A DNA stretch of 64,000 nt, taken from assembly GCA_963717475.1 (NCBI GenBank), contig OY970337.1:2170001-2234000 (forward strand), given 5' to 3'. Shown here piece by piece: positions 33,944 through 42,897 of the stretch (position 1 is its first letter; each line of letters starts with the position of its first letter). Origin of the DNA: AC-32 sp963717475. Lineage in GTDB: Bacteria; Actinomycetota; Thermoleophilia; Gaiellales; Gaiellaceae. The position numbers and the translations under genes are program-made. Under the pieces are notes generated by a model. It did not search any database and was not told where the DNA came from. It saw only the letters and a program-made list of their open reading frames with translations.

Positions 33944-34782
33944 ACTTGAGCCGCCTCGGGCTCGACCTCGATCTCGATGTGGTCGACGGGCAGGCCGGTC
34001 GCCTTGCGCAGGCGATTGATGAGGTCGCCCCGGAGCCAGTTCGAGCGGTTCTCGCCCGGGAACGTCGAGACGATGATCTCGTCGACGCGCTCGTCCTGCG
34101 CCGCCTGTGAGGCGGCCGTGAACGGGTCTGGGTGCGCGATCTGCCCATGGACGTCGAGGCCCTCGCCGCGGAGGATCGTGAGCGCGCGCCTCAGCCGCCG
34201 CTCCGCCTCCGGGTGCTCCGCAGCGGTCGGATCGCTCTGCGGGCAGAGGATCAGGAACGACGCCGGCCCTTGCTCGGCCCGCGCGCGGATCTTGTCGAGG
34301 AGCGGATCGCCGACCAGCGTCTGGTTGGCGACGACGAGGACGTTCGCCTCGCCGCCCTTCTCCTCGTCGAGGTCGACCTCGATGTGCTCGACGGGAATCT
34401 CGCCCGCGGCCTTCTGGACCCGTTCGACGACGTTCCGCCGGAGCCAGCCCGAGCGCTGCCGCGGGTGCGTCGAGACGATGATCTCGTCCGGCCGAGGCTC
34501 CAGCTGGGCGAGTGCGTCCTTGAGCGCCGCGACCGGATCTGCCTCGACCACGTGGCCCGACGCCGCGATGCCCTCGCCCCGGAGCGTCTCGAGCGTCCGC
34601 TCGAGCCTGCGGCCCGCCGAAGCGCGGCGGGTGTCCTCGTAGATCACGTAGCCCTCGCGCGGCTGGTTGACCGGAGCCACGACCGTCACGAGAAGCGGGC
34701 CTTCGGCACTCCGCCGCTTCAAGGCGTCGATCAGGCCGCGACCGGCAACCGTCTCGTTCGCGATCACGAGTACGTGCTTCAT
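33940..34782 (-). CDS. Tandem universal-stress-domain protein inside the oxidase operon
   Basis: 280 residues with two UspA-like halves. The first begins KHVLVIANETVAGRGLIDAL and contains PDEIIVSTHPRQRSGWLRR; the second begins NVLVVANQTLVGDPLLDKI and contains VDEIIVSTFPGENRSNWLRGD. No transmembrane segment. It is coupled to both neighbours by 4-bp overlaps, lying between oxidase subunits I and III. ATP-binding glycine patterns of classic UspA are weak, so it may be a nucleotide-free structural or regulatory form. A role in controlling or assembling the oxidase is inferred from position only. Confidence 0.82.
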   Translation of the reverse strand: MKHVLVIANETVAGRGLIDALKRRSAEGPLLVTVVAPVNQPREGYVIYEDTRRASAGRRLERTLETLRGEGIAASGHVVEADPVAALKDALAQLEPRPDEIIVSTHPRQRSGWLRRNVVERVQKAAGEIPVEHIEVDLDEEKGGEANVLVVANQTLVGDPLLDKIRARAEQGPASFLILCPQSDPTAAEHPEAERRLRRALTILRGEGLDVHGQIAHPDPFTAASQAAQDERVDEIIVSTFPGENRSNWLRGDLINRLRKATGLPVDHIEIEVEPEAAQV

Positions 34783-36726
34783 CGGGCCGGAACTTCCTCG
34801 CGCGTTCCCGCGCGATCGCCGTTGAAGACCGCGTGCCGGGCGCCCTCGACGCCGTACTCATACGGGTTGCCCACTACCTGGGGGATCTCGTCGAAGTTGA
34901 AGATCGGCGGCGGCGAGCTGACCTGCCACTCGAGCGTCAGGGAGCGCCACGGGTTCGCCTCGGCAGCCGGCCCGAAGCGCCAGCTCGTGATCATGTTGTA
35001 GAGGAAGACGAGCGTCGAGGCGCCGAGCCCGAAGGACGCGATCGAGATGAACAGGTTCACGTCGGCGAAGCGCGGCACGTAGTCGGCCACGCGGCGCGGC
35101 ATCCCCTGGATCCCGAGCCAGTGCATCGGGAAGAACGTCAGGTTGAAGCCGACGAACGTCAGCCAGAAGTGCAGCTTCCCGAGCCGCTCGTCGTACATCC
35201 GGCCGGTCATCTTCGGGAACCAGAAGTAGATCCCCGCGAAGATCGTGAAGAGCGAGCCGCCGAAGAGCACGTAGTGGATGTGCGCGACCACGAAGTACGT
35301 GTCCGAGACGTGGATGTCGATCGGGACCGCGGCGAGGTAGATCCCCGAGAGGCCGCCGATCACGAACATCGAGACGAAGCCGAGCGCGAACAGCATGGGC
35401 GTATCGAAGTGGATCCGCCCCTCCCATAAGGTCGCGAGCCAGGAGAAGACCTTGATGCCGGTCGGGACCGCGATCACCATCGACGTCACCATCATCGGGA
35501 CGCGCAGCCACGGCGCCATCCCGGCGACGAACATGTGGTGCGCCCAGACCGAGAAGCCGAGCACGAGGATCGCCATCAGCGAGAGGGCCATCAGGCGGTA
35601 GCCGAAGATCGGTTTCCTCGCCATCACGGAGATCACCTCCGAGGCGATCCCGAAGCCGGGCAGCATCATGATGTAGACGGCCGGGTGGGAGTAGAACCAG
35701 AAGATGTGCTGGTAGCCGAGCGGGTAGCCACCGGCGGTGTAGTTGAAGAAGTCCGTGTGCATCACGTGGTCGAACATCACGAAGAACTGCGAGCCGGCGA
35801 TGAACGGCGTCGCGATCACGACGAGCAGTGAGGTCGTGAAGTTCGCCCAGACGAGCAGCGGCATCCGCCAGAAGCTCATCCCGGGCGCGCGCATCGTGAT
35901 GATCGTGACCAAGAAGTTGAGCGCGGTCATGATCGAGCTCGCGCCCGCCCACTGAACGCCCATGTTGAAGAAGATGGCGCCGATCGGCTGGTGCGTCGAG
36001 GAGAGCGGCGCGTAGCCCGTCCAGCCGGCCGCGAAGGGCCCGCCGGGCGCGAGGAAGCTGGAGAGCATCATGAAGCCGGCGATCGGCAGCAGCCAGAAGG
36101 AGAGCGCGTTCAGCTTCGGGAACGCCATGTCCGGCGCGCCGATCATCAGCGGGATCACGTAGTTGCCGATCCCGGCGAACGCGGGAATCACGAACAGGAA
36201 GATCATCAGCGCCGCGTGCACCGAGAAGAGCCCGTTGAAGAGCTGGTTGTCGACGAACTGCATCCCGGGCTGGGCGAGCTCGGCGCGCATCATCATCGCG
36301 AGCAGCCCCGCGATCACGAAGAAGAAGATCGTCGTGACGAGGTACTGGATCCCGATCACCTTGTGGTCGGTGTTGATCCGGAAGTAGTCGCGCCAGCTGT
36401 GCGCCCCGTGGCCGGAGTGGTCCTCCTCGCGCGTGGGTGAGCCGACCGCGTAGCGCATCCAGTAGTCGAAGCCGCCGATCGCGGCGAGGAAGCCGAGCGG
36501 CACCGCGGTCAGCTCGACGGTCGTGATCACCTGGCCGTCCCAGATCGGGTCCCAGCCCTCGAGCCAGCGCACGAGGCACACGATCCCGGCGCCGATCCCG
36601 AAGAAGAGCGCCGTCATCCACGGCACGCGCAGCCAGCCCGGCGCGAGCAGGCGGCGGAAGCCCAGTCGGCGGCGGCTGGGGCGGCGCGTGTACCGCGTGC
36701 GGGTCGTGCAGCGCGACGTCGGTCAC
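34779..36726 (-). CDS. ctaD: Cytochrome c oxidase subunit I (frameshifted near N-terminus)
   Basis: About 648 residues in total. Haem-copper oxidase core with low-spin haem and CuB ligands in recognisable helices: SVHAALMIFLFVIPAFAGIGNYVIP, FWFYSHPAVYIMMLPGFGI (cross-linked His-Tyr region), FVWAHHMF-like SVWAHHMFVAG, and VAHIHYVLFGGSLF. The extent, with an extra N-terminal helix before the His-bearing core and a further C-terminal one, suits a caa3-type enzyme. The frame begins at GTG 36726, overlapping the ctaC stop, and changes by +1 near 36663 (PPPT to GFRRLLAPGWLRVPW). From there to the stop it is uninterrupted. Confidence 0.93.
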
Positions 36727-37757
36727 TTCTTGCCTCCGGCGAGGAACGAGACGAGCGCCGCGAGCTGGGCCTTGGGGAGCGACGAGAACGTGGTCGGCAT
36801 GATCCCCTTCTGGAACCCGGGCTCGACGTACGCGTTGGGGTTGACGATCGACTCCCTGATGAACTGCTGCAGCTGCTTCCCCGCCCTCTGCGCCTCCTGA
36901 GGCAGCTTATCGAGGTCGGGCCCGACCTTTCCGTTGGCGCCCGCGGCCGCGAGCGTGTGACAGGCAGCGCAGCCGTTCGCGCTGAAGACGGCCTTCCCGG
37001 AGGTGCCTGACGGGCCGCTCAGCTTCTTCTGCTGGCCCCTCGCCCACGACATGAACCTCTGAGTCGTCATCACCTGCGCGCTCGAGCGCATGACCGCGTG
37101 ACCGAGCCCGCAGAGCTCCGTGCAGATAACCGGGAAGGTGCCCTCCCGGTCGGGCGTGATCACGAGGGTGGTCACCATGCCCGGGACCGCGTCCTCCTTC
37201 TGGCCGAACTCCGGGACCCAGAACGAGTGCGTCACGTCGAGCGACGTGATCTGCAGCTTGATCGTCTTGTCGATCGGCAGCTTCAGCGTCGCCGAGGTGA
37301 GCTTGCCGAAGTCCGGGTACTGGAAGCTCCAGGCGAACTGCTGCGCGGTCACTTTCACGACGAGCGGAGTGAGCCGGGCGTTCGAGGCGGCCGACGCGTG
37401 CGGGATGTGCTCGTTCTTGGCGAGGACGACCGCGCTCACGATCGAGATCGCGGTGACGAGGACGGCGGGAACCGCGGTCCACGCGATCTCGAGGCCGGTG
37501 TTGCCGTGGATCGGCGGCCCGTCGGCGTCCTCGCCCGGCTGCGCGCGGAACTTGAAGATCGCGTAGAGGATGACGGCGGCGACGAGCGCGAAGATCCCGA
37601 TGCAGATCACGGTCACGAACCAGAAGACGAAGTCGATCCGGCCGGCCTGCTTGCTCGCGGCATGCGGCATCCACGGGATCAGGAGCGCGACGAGCGCGGC
37701 GCCCGCGCCGCAGACGGCTCCGATCGCGACGAGCTGGACGATCGATCCCCTACGCAC
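36723..37757 (-). CDS. ctaC: Cytochrome c oxidase subunit II with fused cytochrome c (caa3 type)
   Basis: 344 residues. Two membrane helices (IGAVCGAGAALVALLIPW, FVFWFVTVICIGIFALVAAVILYAI) precede the CuA cupredoxin domain, with ligands in VTHSFWVPEF and CTELCGLGHAVM. A C-terminal cytochrome c domain follows, with CAACH near residue 258 and a Met in KGIMPTTFSSL. The fused cytochrome marks a caa3 oxidase, which takes electrons from a c-type carrier such as the diheme lipoprotein nearby. It is first in the operon, starting at GTG 37757, divergent from a small membrane-protein gene. Confidence 0.95.
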   Translation of the reverse strand: MRRGSIVQLVAIGAVCGAGAALVALLIPWMPHAASKQAGRIDFVFWFVTVICIGIFALVAAVILYAIFKFRAQPGEDADGPPIHGNTGLEIAWTAVPAVLVTAISIVSAVVLAKNEHIPHASAASNARLTPLVVKVTAQQFAWSFQYPDFGKLTSATLKLPIDKTIKLQITSLDVTHSFWVPEFGQKEDAVPGMVTTLVITPDREGTFPVICTELCGLGHAVMRSSAQVMTTQRFMSWARGQQKKLSGPSGTSGKAVFSANGCAACHTLAAAGANGKVGPDLDKLPQEAQRAGKQLQQFIRESIVNPNAYVEPGFQKGIMPTTFSSLPKAQLAALVSFLAGGKK

Positions 37758-37884
37758 CGGCGACGAGACTACTGGACTGGGAGGGCGGGCCGCCGCGGGA
37801 AGTGCGGGCGCTCGAAACGCCTGCTACTAGCAGGATTCAATCTTGGCGAGACAGGGTATGGAGGCGGCACCCCCCAAAGGAAAC

Positions 37885-37890
37885 AGGAGG
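37885..37890 (+). promoter_or_regulatory. Ribosome-binding site for the DUF6458-like protein
   Basis: AGGAGG lies 7 bp before GTG 37898 and fixes that start. Confidence 0.7.
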
Positions 37891-37897
37891 TTGAAAA

Positions 37898-38131
37898 GTG
37901 GGACTTGGAGTCAGCATCTTGCTCGTCGCAGCAGGCGCAATTCTCGCCTGGGGCGTCAATGCAGACGTCTCGGGCCTGAACATCCACACGATCGGCTGGA
38001 TCTTGATGATCGTCGGGATCGTGGGCGTCGTGCTGTCGATGATCTTCTGGTCGTCGTGGGCCGGCCCCGGCTACTGGTCGCGTCGTCGCGCACCTGGCGG
38101 CTACGTCGACGAGGGCCCGCCGCCCTACTAG
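37898..38131 (+). CDS. Small two-helix membrane protein (DUF6458-like)
   Basis: 77 residues. Two membrane helices (GVSILLVAAGAILAWGV and IGWILMIVGIVGVVLSMIFW) are separated by a short polar loop with the NADVSGLNIHTIG segment, and the protein ends in a polar proline/tyrosine-rich tail. This pattern matches a small actinobacterial family (DUF6458) of unknown function. An excellent ribosome-binding site precedes GTG 37898. It is monocistronic, ended by a strong hairpin, and divergent from the oxidase operon. Confidence 0.82.
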   Translation: MGLGVSILLVAAGAILAWGVNADVSGLNIHTIGWILMIVGIVGVVLSMIFWSSWAGPGYWSRRRAPGGYVDEGPPPY

Positions 38132-38150
38132 AGAGACCAAGTGCTTGATC

Positions 38151-38177
38151 CCGGAGCGGCCCGCGAGGCCGCTCCGG
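38151..38177. terminator. 11-bp stem, convergent terminator
   Basis: CCGGAGCGGCC (38151-38161) pairs perfectly with GGCCGCTCCGG (38167-38177) around a 5-nt loop, followed by CGTTTC on the plus strand. It separates the small membrane gene from the convergent cyclase gene. Confidence 0.7.
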
Positions 38178-38181
38178 CGTT

Positions 38182-41100
38182 TCAGGCGGGAACTTCTGCG
38201 CCCAGGGCCAGGCGGTCCACCCGCTCCAGCCAGGGTCCGGCGCGCAGTTCCTCGAACGTCTCCCGTGCCTCGTCGAGCAGGGGGCGAGCCTCGCTGCCGC
38301 GATCTTCGGCGAGCAGGTTCTCGGCTCGCTCCAGCCGAGTGACGGCAACGTAGAACGGCATCTCGGCCTCCTCGAACAACCGCTCCGCGGCCAAGAGCTC
38401 CTTCTCGGAATCGTTCTCCGGGAGACGGGAGCGAAAGCGTGCCTTCTGGGCGCGCAAGAACGTTCCTTGCCCGCCGGGATTCAACTCGTCGACTATGTCC
38501 AGGAGCTCGCGCAGCTTCTCGTCGCCGACGAGGTCGCCGATCAGGTCTAGGGAGTCGAACCGGATCACGGCCTGCGAGCCGGCCGCGTACCCCCGGACTG
38601 CCACCGCACGCTCGACGGCTGCAATCGCCTCGTCCCTGCGCCCCTCCGCCCGGTGAAGCGCGGCCTCGCACAAGGCGTAGAGTGCCGCCCAGCTGGCATT
38701 CTCGGAGCGAGCCACGCCCTCGCTCTCCGCCAGCAGCCTGCGCAGGCTGTCCAGGTCGCCGCGATGGAGGTAGATCGACCCGACCTGGAGCAGGAGACCG
38801 CGCACGAACTCGGTCTCTGCGAGCGCTTCCGCCTCCGCGGCGCGCGCAAGCGCCTCGTCCCAAAGTCCGAGCATCATCAACATCCCCGCCGGGCCGGCCA
38901 CGAAGGTCGACTCCCATTGGCGGTCGCCCACTCGGCGGGCGAGCTGGAGGGCTCGGTCGGCGTTCGCCAAGGCAACCCGAAACTCGCCCCGAACCCAGAG
39001 GAAAGCGCCAAAGTTGTTGTACGCCCGGAGCGCGGCCGAATGGAGGTCGTGCTCGAGTGCGACGGCGAGCGCTCCCTGGAGCAGGATGATCCCTTCACGC
39101 GGGCGCTGTCGAGGGTTGAACAGGACGACCCCCTTGGTATTCATCGCCTCGGCGAGGGTCTCCGGATTGTCGAGGGCCTCGGCGAGCGTGAGAGCGCGTT
39201 CGAGATACGGAAGCGCGCGCTCGTCCTCTCCCGAGAAATAGAGGTAGCGGCCGAGCTGAGCGGCAACCGACGCGATGTCCTTCGAGGCTCCCGCTGCCTC
39301 GAGCGCGGCCAGTGCGGGCTCGAGGCGTTTCACCGCCTGTGGCGGATGGCCGTCGAGGAAGTCGCAATCGGCGAGGCGCGAAGCGACACGGGCAGCGTCA
39401 ACGGGGTCTCCGAGCTCCTCGTACGCCGAGTGCGCGCGTTCGAGCAGGGCTCGGCACTCCTCGGGTTTGTTCGCTCTCCAGGCGACTTCGCCGGCGCGGG
39501 CGGCCAGGTCGGCTCGCGCCTGTTCGTCCGCGGCGAGCTCCTCGGCCTGCTCGAAGTAGCGCTGGGCCTCGGCGAACGCCCCGAGGCTGGAGGCTCGCTC
39601 GCCTGCCCGCACGAGCGCTGCGGCCGCCCGGCCTCTTAGCTCCTCGGCGTCCTCCGCGTCCGGCACGGCCTCGAAGGCCGCCAGTAGATGGGACGCGATC
39701 ACCTCCGCGACTTCCTCTTCGGCCGGCGAGCCGGCGAGTTGGTCGGCCACGGCCAGATGGCGACTCTTGCGGTCGTGCCGCGACAACGTGTCGTAGGCGA
39801 CCCTTCGCACGAGGTCCTGGAGGAAGCCGTAGTTGCCGTGCTCCGGAGAGCGAGCGTCGGCCTGCAGCGAGAGCACCTCCTTGCGCACGAGCGAGGCGAG
39901 CAGCGGCGCGAGGTCGGTCTCGTCGAGCCCGGCGAGCGCGGCGAGCGTTCCGCGGCTGAAGCTCTTTCCGAGCACCGCGCCGTCCTGCAACAGGCGCCGC
40001 TCGTCCTCGCTGAGCCCGTCCAGCCGGGCGGCGATCAGCGCGTGCAGGGTCTCCGGTACCTCGAGGTCCTCGACTTCGCCGACGACGCTGTACGTGGATC
40101 CCTCCTGTGCGAGCAGTCCACGGTCGAGGAGCATCCGCACGGTCTCGACCGCGTAGAGAGGCACGCCCTCGGCGCGCGCCAGGATCTGCGCACGCAGCGG
40201 CTCTGGCATGCCCGGCACGAGGCCGGCGAGCAGCTCCTCCATCGCCGGCTCCCCGAGAGGCTCCAGGTAGATGGAGGTGAAGCTGCGCTGGCCGGCTCCC
40301 CAGGTCTCACGCTTCTCGAGCAGCTCGGGCCGAGCCAGCGTGATCACGTAGAGCCGGTGGCTGCGCGACCACTCGAGCAGGTACTCGACGAAGTCGAGCA
40401 GGCTCGCGTCGGCCCACTGCAGGTCCTCGAAGACGAGCACGGCCGGATACGTGTCCGACAGGCGCTCGAAGAAAAGGCGCCAGGCCGCGAAGAGCTCCTG
40501 CCGGTCGGCCGCGTCTTCGCCCTCGCCGGCCCCGAGCAGCTGCGCGAGCGCCGGCTCGACGAAGCGGCGCTCCTCCTCGTCCAGGAGATGCTCGCTCAGC
40601 GTCGCCCGGAGCTTCTCGAGCGCAACCGCGGGCTGGTCGTCCTCGGCGATCTGACAGCGCATGCGCACCATGTCCGCTAGCGCCCAGTACGTGACTCCCT
40701 CCCCGTAGGCGAGACAGCGGCCGCGGTGCCAGTAGACCGTCTCGGCGATCCCGTCGAAGTACTTGTAGAACTCCCACGCGAGCCGCGACTTGCCGATCCC
40801 GGCGATGCCGGTGATCGAGACGAGATGCGCCTTGCGCTCCTCGGAGCAGGCGTGGAAGAGCTCCTTCAACTGCCGGACCTCACGCTCCCGCCCGACGAAC
40901 GGTGCCTCGAGCCCGTCGGATTTCAACTCGCCTCTGCGCGCCGAGACGATCCGCTGCGCGCGCCAGAGTGACACGGATTCCTGCTTGCCCTTCAGCTCGT
41001 GCTCGCCGGCCGCCTCGTAGGCGACCGTCTGCTCGGTGGCGCGGCGCGTGGCGTCGCCGACGAAGACCGAGCCCGGCTCGGCGACGGACTGGATCCGAGA

Positions 41101-41676
41101 AGCCGTGTTGACGAGATCGCCCGCCACCATGCCTTGGCCCTCGGCGCCGACGTTGACGGCGGCCTCGCCGGTCAGGACGCCTGCGCGGGCGCTCAGTCCC
41201 GGTGCTCCCACCTCGTCTCCCAGCGCGGAGACGGCCGCGACGAGGTCGAGCGCGGCACGAACGGCGCGCTCCGCGTCGTCCTCGGTCGCGACCGGCGTTC
41301 CCCAGACCGCCATCACGGCGTCGCCGATGAACTTCTCCACGGTCCCGCCGTAGAGGCCGATCAGCCGTCGGCAGGTGTCGAAGTAGCGCGAGAGGAGCTC
41401 CCGCGTCTCCTCGGGATCCCGCGCCTCGGAGACGGCGGTGAAGCCCACGAGGTCGGCGAAGAGGACGGAGACGAGCCGCCGCTCCGCCGCGGGAGCGACC
41501 GGCGCGGCCGCTTCGGCCTCAGCCTCGAACGGCGTCCCGCACTGGGTGCAGAAGCGCATGCCCGGATCGTTGGCGGCGCCACAGCTGGCGCAGATCTGGC
41601 TGAGCGACGCCCCGCAATTGCCGCAAAACCGAGACCCCGCCGGGTTCTCGGCCGCGCAGTTGGGACAGATGTTCAT
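38182..41676 (-). CDS. Zinc-ribbon/adenylate cyclase/ATPase/TPR signalling protein
   Basis: 1164 residues. N-terminal double zinc ribbon (CPNC...CGNC at ~4-24; CASC...CTQC at ~29-48). A class III nucleotide cyclase domain follows (~65-225) with FADLVGFTAVSE and GDAVMAVWG, the two metal-binding Asp regions. Then comes an AAA-like/STAND ATPase with the P-loop TGIAGIGKSRLAWEF near 290 and VFEDLQWADASLLDFVEYLL, and about 500 residues of TPR-like helical repeats. This arrangement is common in Actinobacteria for cyclase-coupled regulators; no C-terminal DNA-binding domain is present. ATG 41676 was chosen because the zinc ribbon starts there. No partner gene adjoins. Confidence 0.88.
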   Translation of the reverse strand: MNICPNCAAENPAGSRFCGNCGASLSQICASCGAANDPGMRFCTQCGTPFEAEAEAAAPVAPAAERRLVSVLFADLVGFTAVSEARDPEETRELLSRYFDTCRRLIGLYGGTVEKFIGDAVMAVWGTPVATEDDAERAVRAALDLVAAVSALGDEVGAPGLSARAGVLTGEAAVNVGAEGQGMVAGDLVNTASRIQSVAEPGSVFVGDATRRATEQTVAYEAAGEHELKGKQESVSLWRAQRIVSARRGELKSDGLEAPFVGREREVRQLKELFHACSEERKAHLVSITGIAGIGKSRLAWEFYKYFDGIAETVYWHRGRCLAYGEGVTYWALADMVRMRCQIAEDDQPAVALEKLRATLSEHLLDEEERRFVEPALAQLLGAGEGEDAADRQELFAAWRLFFERLSDTYPAVLVFEDLQWADASLLDFVEYLLEWSRSHRLYVITLARPELLEKRETWGAGQRSFTSIYLEPLGEPAMEELLAGLVPGMPEPLRAQILARAEGVPLYAVETVRMLLDRGLLAQEGSTYSVVGEVEDLEVPETLHALIAARLDGLSEDERRLLQDGAVLGKSFSRGTLAALAGLDETDLAPLLASLVRKEVLSLQADARSPEHGNYGFLQDLVRRVAYDTLSRHDRKSRHLAVADQLAGSPAEEEVAEVIASHLLAAFEAVPDAEDAEELRGRAAAALVRAGERASSLGAFAEAQRYFEQAEELAADEQARADLAARAGEVAWRANKPEECRALLERAHSAYEELGDPVDAARVASRLADCDFLDGHPPQAVKRLEPALAALEAAGASKDIASVAAQLGRYLYFSGEDERALPYLERALTLAEALDNPETLAEAMNTKGVVLFNPRQRPREGIILLQGALAVALEHDLHSAALRAYNNFGAFLWVRGEFRVALANADRALQLARRVGDRQWESTFVAGPAGMLMMLGLWDEALARAAEAEALAETEFVRGLLLQVGSIYLHRGDLDSLRRLLAESEGVARSENASWAALYALCEAALHRAEGRRDEAIAAVERAVAVRGYAAGSQAVIRFDSLDLIGDLVGDEKLRELLDIVDELNPGGQGTFLRAQKARFRSRLPENDSEKELLAAERLFEEAEMPFYVAVTRLERAENLLAEDRGSEARPLLDEARETFEELRAGPWLERVDRLALGAEVPA

Positions 41677-41711
41677 AGCTAAGGGTAGACCGGTATGCGT
41701 TCGGCTTCCAC

Positions 41712-41736
41712 GCCCTGGGCCGCGTGATTCCAGGGC
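41712..41736. promoter_or_regulatory. Inverted repeat and -10-like box upstream of tRNA-Lys
   Basis: GCCCTGG (41712-41718) and CCAGGGC (41730-41736) form a 7-bp inverted repeat, directly followed by TACACT (41737-41742), a plausible -10 box about 12 bp before the tRNA. It may be an operator or part of the promoter; this is a weak call. Confidence 0.3.
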
Positions 41737-41754
41737 TACACTACGCACCGCCTC

Positions 41755-41827
41755 GGGCCGTTAGCTCAGCTGGTAGAGCAGGGGACTCTTAATCCCAAGG
41801 TCGCAGGTTCGATCCCTGCACGGCCCA
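41755..41827 (+). tRNA. tRNA-Lys (anticodon CTT)
   Basis: 73 nt cloverleaf: acceptor GGGCCGT/ACGGCCC with discriminator A, D-arm GCTC/GAGC, anticodon loop CTCTTAA with CTT at 41788-41790, and T-arm GCAGG-TTCGATC-CCTGC. CCA is not encoded. The first anticodon-stem pair is G27-A43, a mismatch, but the other four pairs are good. It reads AAG codons, abundant in this high-GC genome. Confidence 0.97.
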
Positions 41828-41868
41828 TCGCGCGCCGCCTGAACGCCCGGATAGGCTCGTTCGGCGCA

Positions 41869-42897
41869 ATGAAGATCGCCTCGATCGTCGGGAACAGGCC
41901 GCAGTTCATCAAGGCCGCGCCCACCTCAGTCGCCCTCCGCGAGCGCGGTCTCGAGGAGGTCGTGATCCACACCGGGCAGCACTACGACCGAGAGCTCTCG
42001 CAGGTCTTCTACGACGAGCTCGGGCTCGACGAGCCGCGCTACCGGCTCGACCTGCGCACGGCCGACCCGCACCTGATGCGACCCGCGATCGAAGAGCGGC
42101 TCGGGGACGAGCGGCCCGACTGGGTGCTCGTCTACGGCGACACGAACTCGACGCTGGCGGGCGCGGAGGCCGCGACCGGGCTCGGGATCGCGCTCGCCCA
42201 CGTCGAGGCGGGCCTGCGCAGCGGCGACCTGTCGATGCCGGAAGAACGGAACAGGATCGAAGTCGACAAGCGGGCCGAGCTCCTCTTCTGCCCGGACGAG
42301 CGCTCGCGGGAGACGCTGGCCGGTGAGGCTGTCCCGGGCCGGGCCGAGGTCGTGGGCGACGTCATGGCCGACGCGACGCGGCTCTTCGAGCCGATCGCCC
42401 GCGGGCGGGCGCCCGAGCGATCCGATCCGTACGCGGTGCTCACGATTCATCGCGAGGCGAACACGGAGCCCGAACGGCTGCGCAGCCTGCTCGAGGCGGC
42501 CGGCTCGAGCGGCTGGAGCTTCGTCTTCCCCGTGCATCCCCGGACACGCAAGGTGATCGAGAAGCATGGGATCTCGCTCCAGCCGAGCATCGAAGCCGTC
42601 GAGCCCGTCGGCTACCTCGAGATGCTCGCGCTCGTCTCCGGAGCCGCACGCGTCGTCACCGACTCGGGCGGCCTGCAGAAGGAGGCGTACTGGCTGCGGG
42701 TGCCGTGCGTCACCCTGCGACCCTCGACTGAGTGGGTCGACACGGTCCAGGCCGGCGCCAACCGGCTGGCCGAGCCCGACGACCTGGCTCAGGCGCTGGC
42801 AGACGCATCCTTCCCCGAAGATGCGCCGCCGCTCTACGGCGACGGCCACGCGGCAGAGAGGATCGCGGAGGCGCTCTATACGCTTCCGCCGACGTGA
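41869..42897 (+). CDS. UDP-GlcNAc 2-epimerase family enzyme (WecB/WbpI-like)
   Basis: 342 residues, GT-B-like non-hydrolysing epimerase fold. Signatures: VGNRPQFIKAAPTSVALRE, IHTGQHYDRELSQVFYDEL, VYGDTNSTLAGAEAA, HVEAGLRSGDLSMPEE, and VVTDSGGLQKEAYWLRVPCV. WecB converts UDP-GlcNAc to UDP-ManNAc, while WbpI-type members epimerise UDP-diacetamido-glucuronic acid. The downstream dehydrogenase, oxidoreductase and acetyltransferase favour the WbpI role. It begins 41 bp after tRNA-Lys and overlaps the next gene by 4 bp. Confidence 0.9.
   Translation: MKIASIVGNRPQFIKAAPTSVALRERGLEEVVIHTGQHYDRELSQVFYDELGLDEPRYRLDLRTADPHLMRPAIEERLGDERPDWVLVYGDTNSTLAGAEAATGLGIALAHVEAGLRSGDLSMPEERNRIEVDKRAELLFCPDERSRETLAGEAVPGRAEVVGDVMADATRLFEPIARGRAPERSDPYAVLTIHREANTEPERLRSLLEAAGSSGWSFVFPVHPRTRKVIEKHGISLQPSIEAVEPVGYLEMLALVSGAARVVTDSGGLQKEAYWLRVPCVTLRPSTEWVDTVQAGANRLAEPDDLAQALADASFPEDAPPLYGDGHAAERIAEALYTLPPT

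Noticed and set aside
34858..36726. A 622-codon alternative minus-strand frame over ctaD
   Set aside because: Only its first ~21 codons are the real ctaD N-terminus before the +1 shift; the rest is an out-of-phase shadow.
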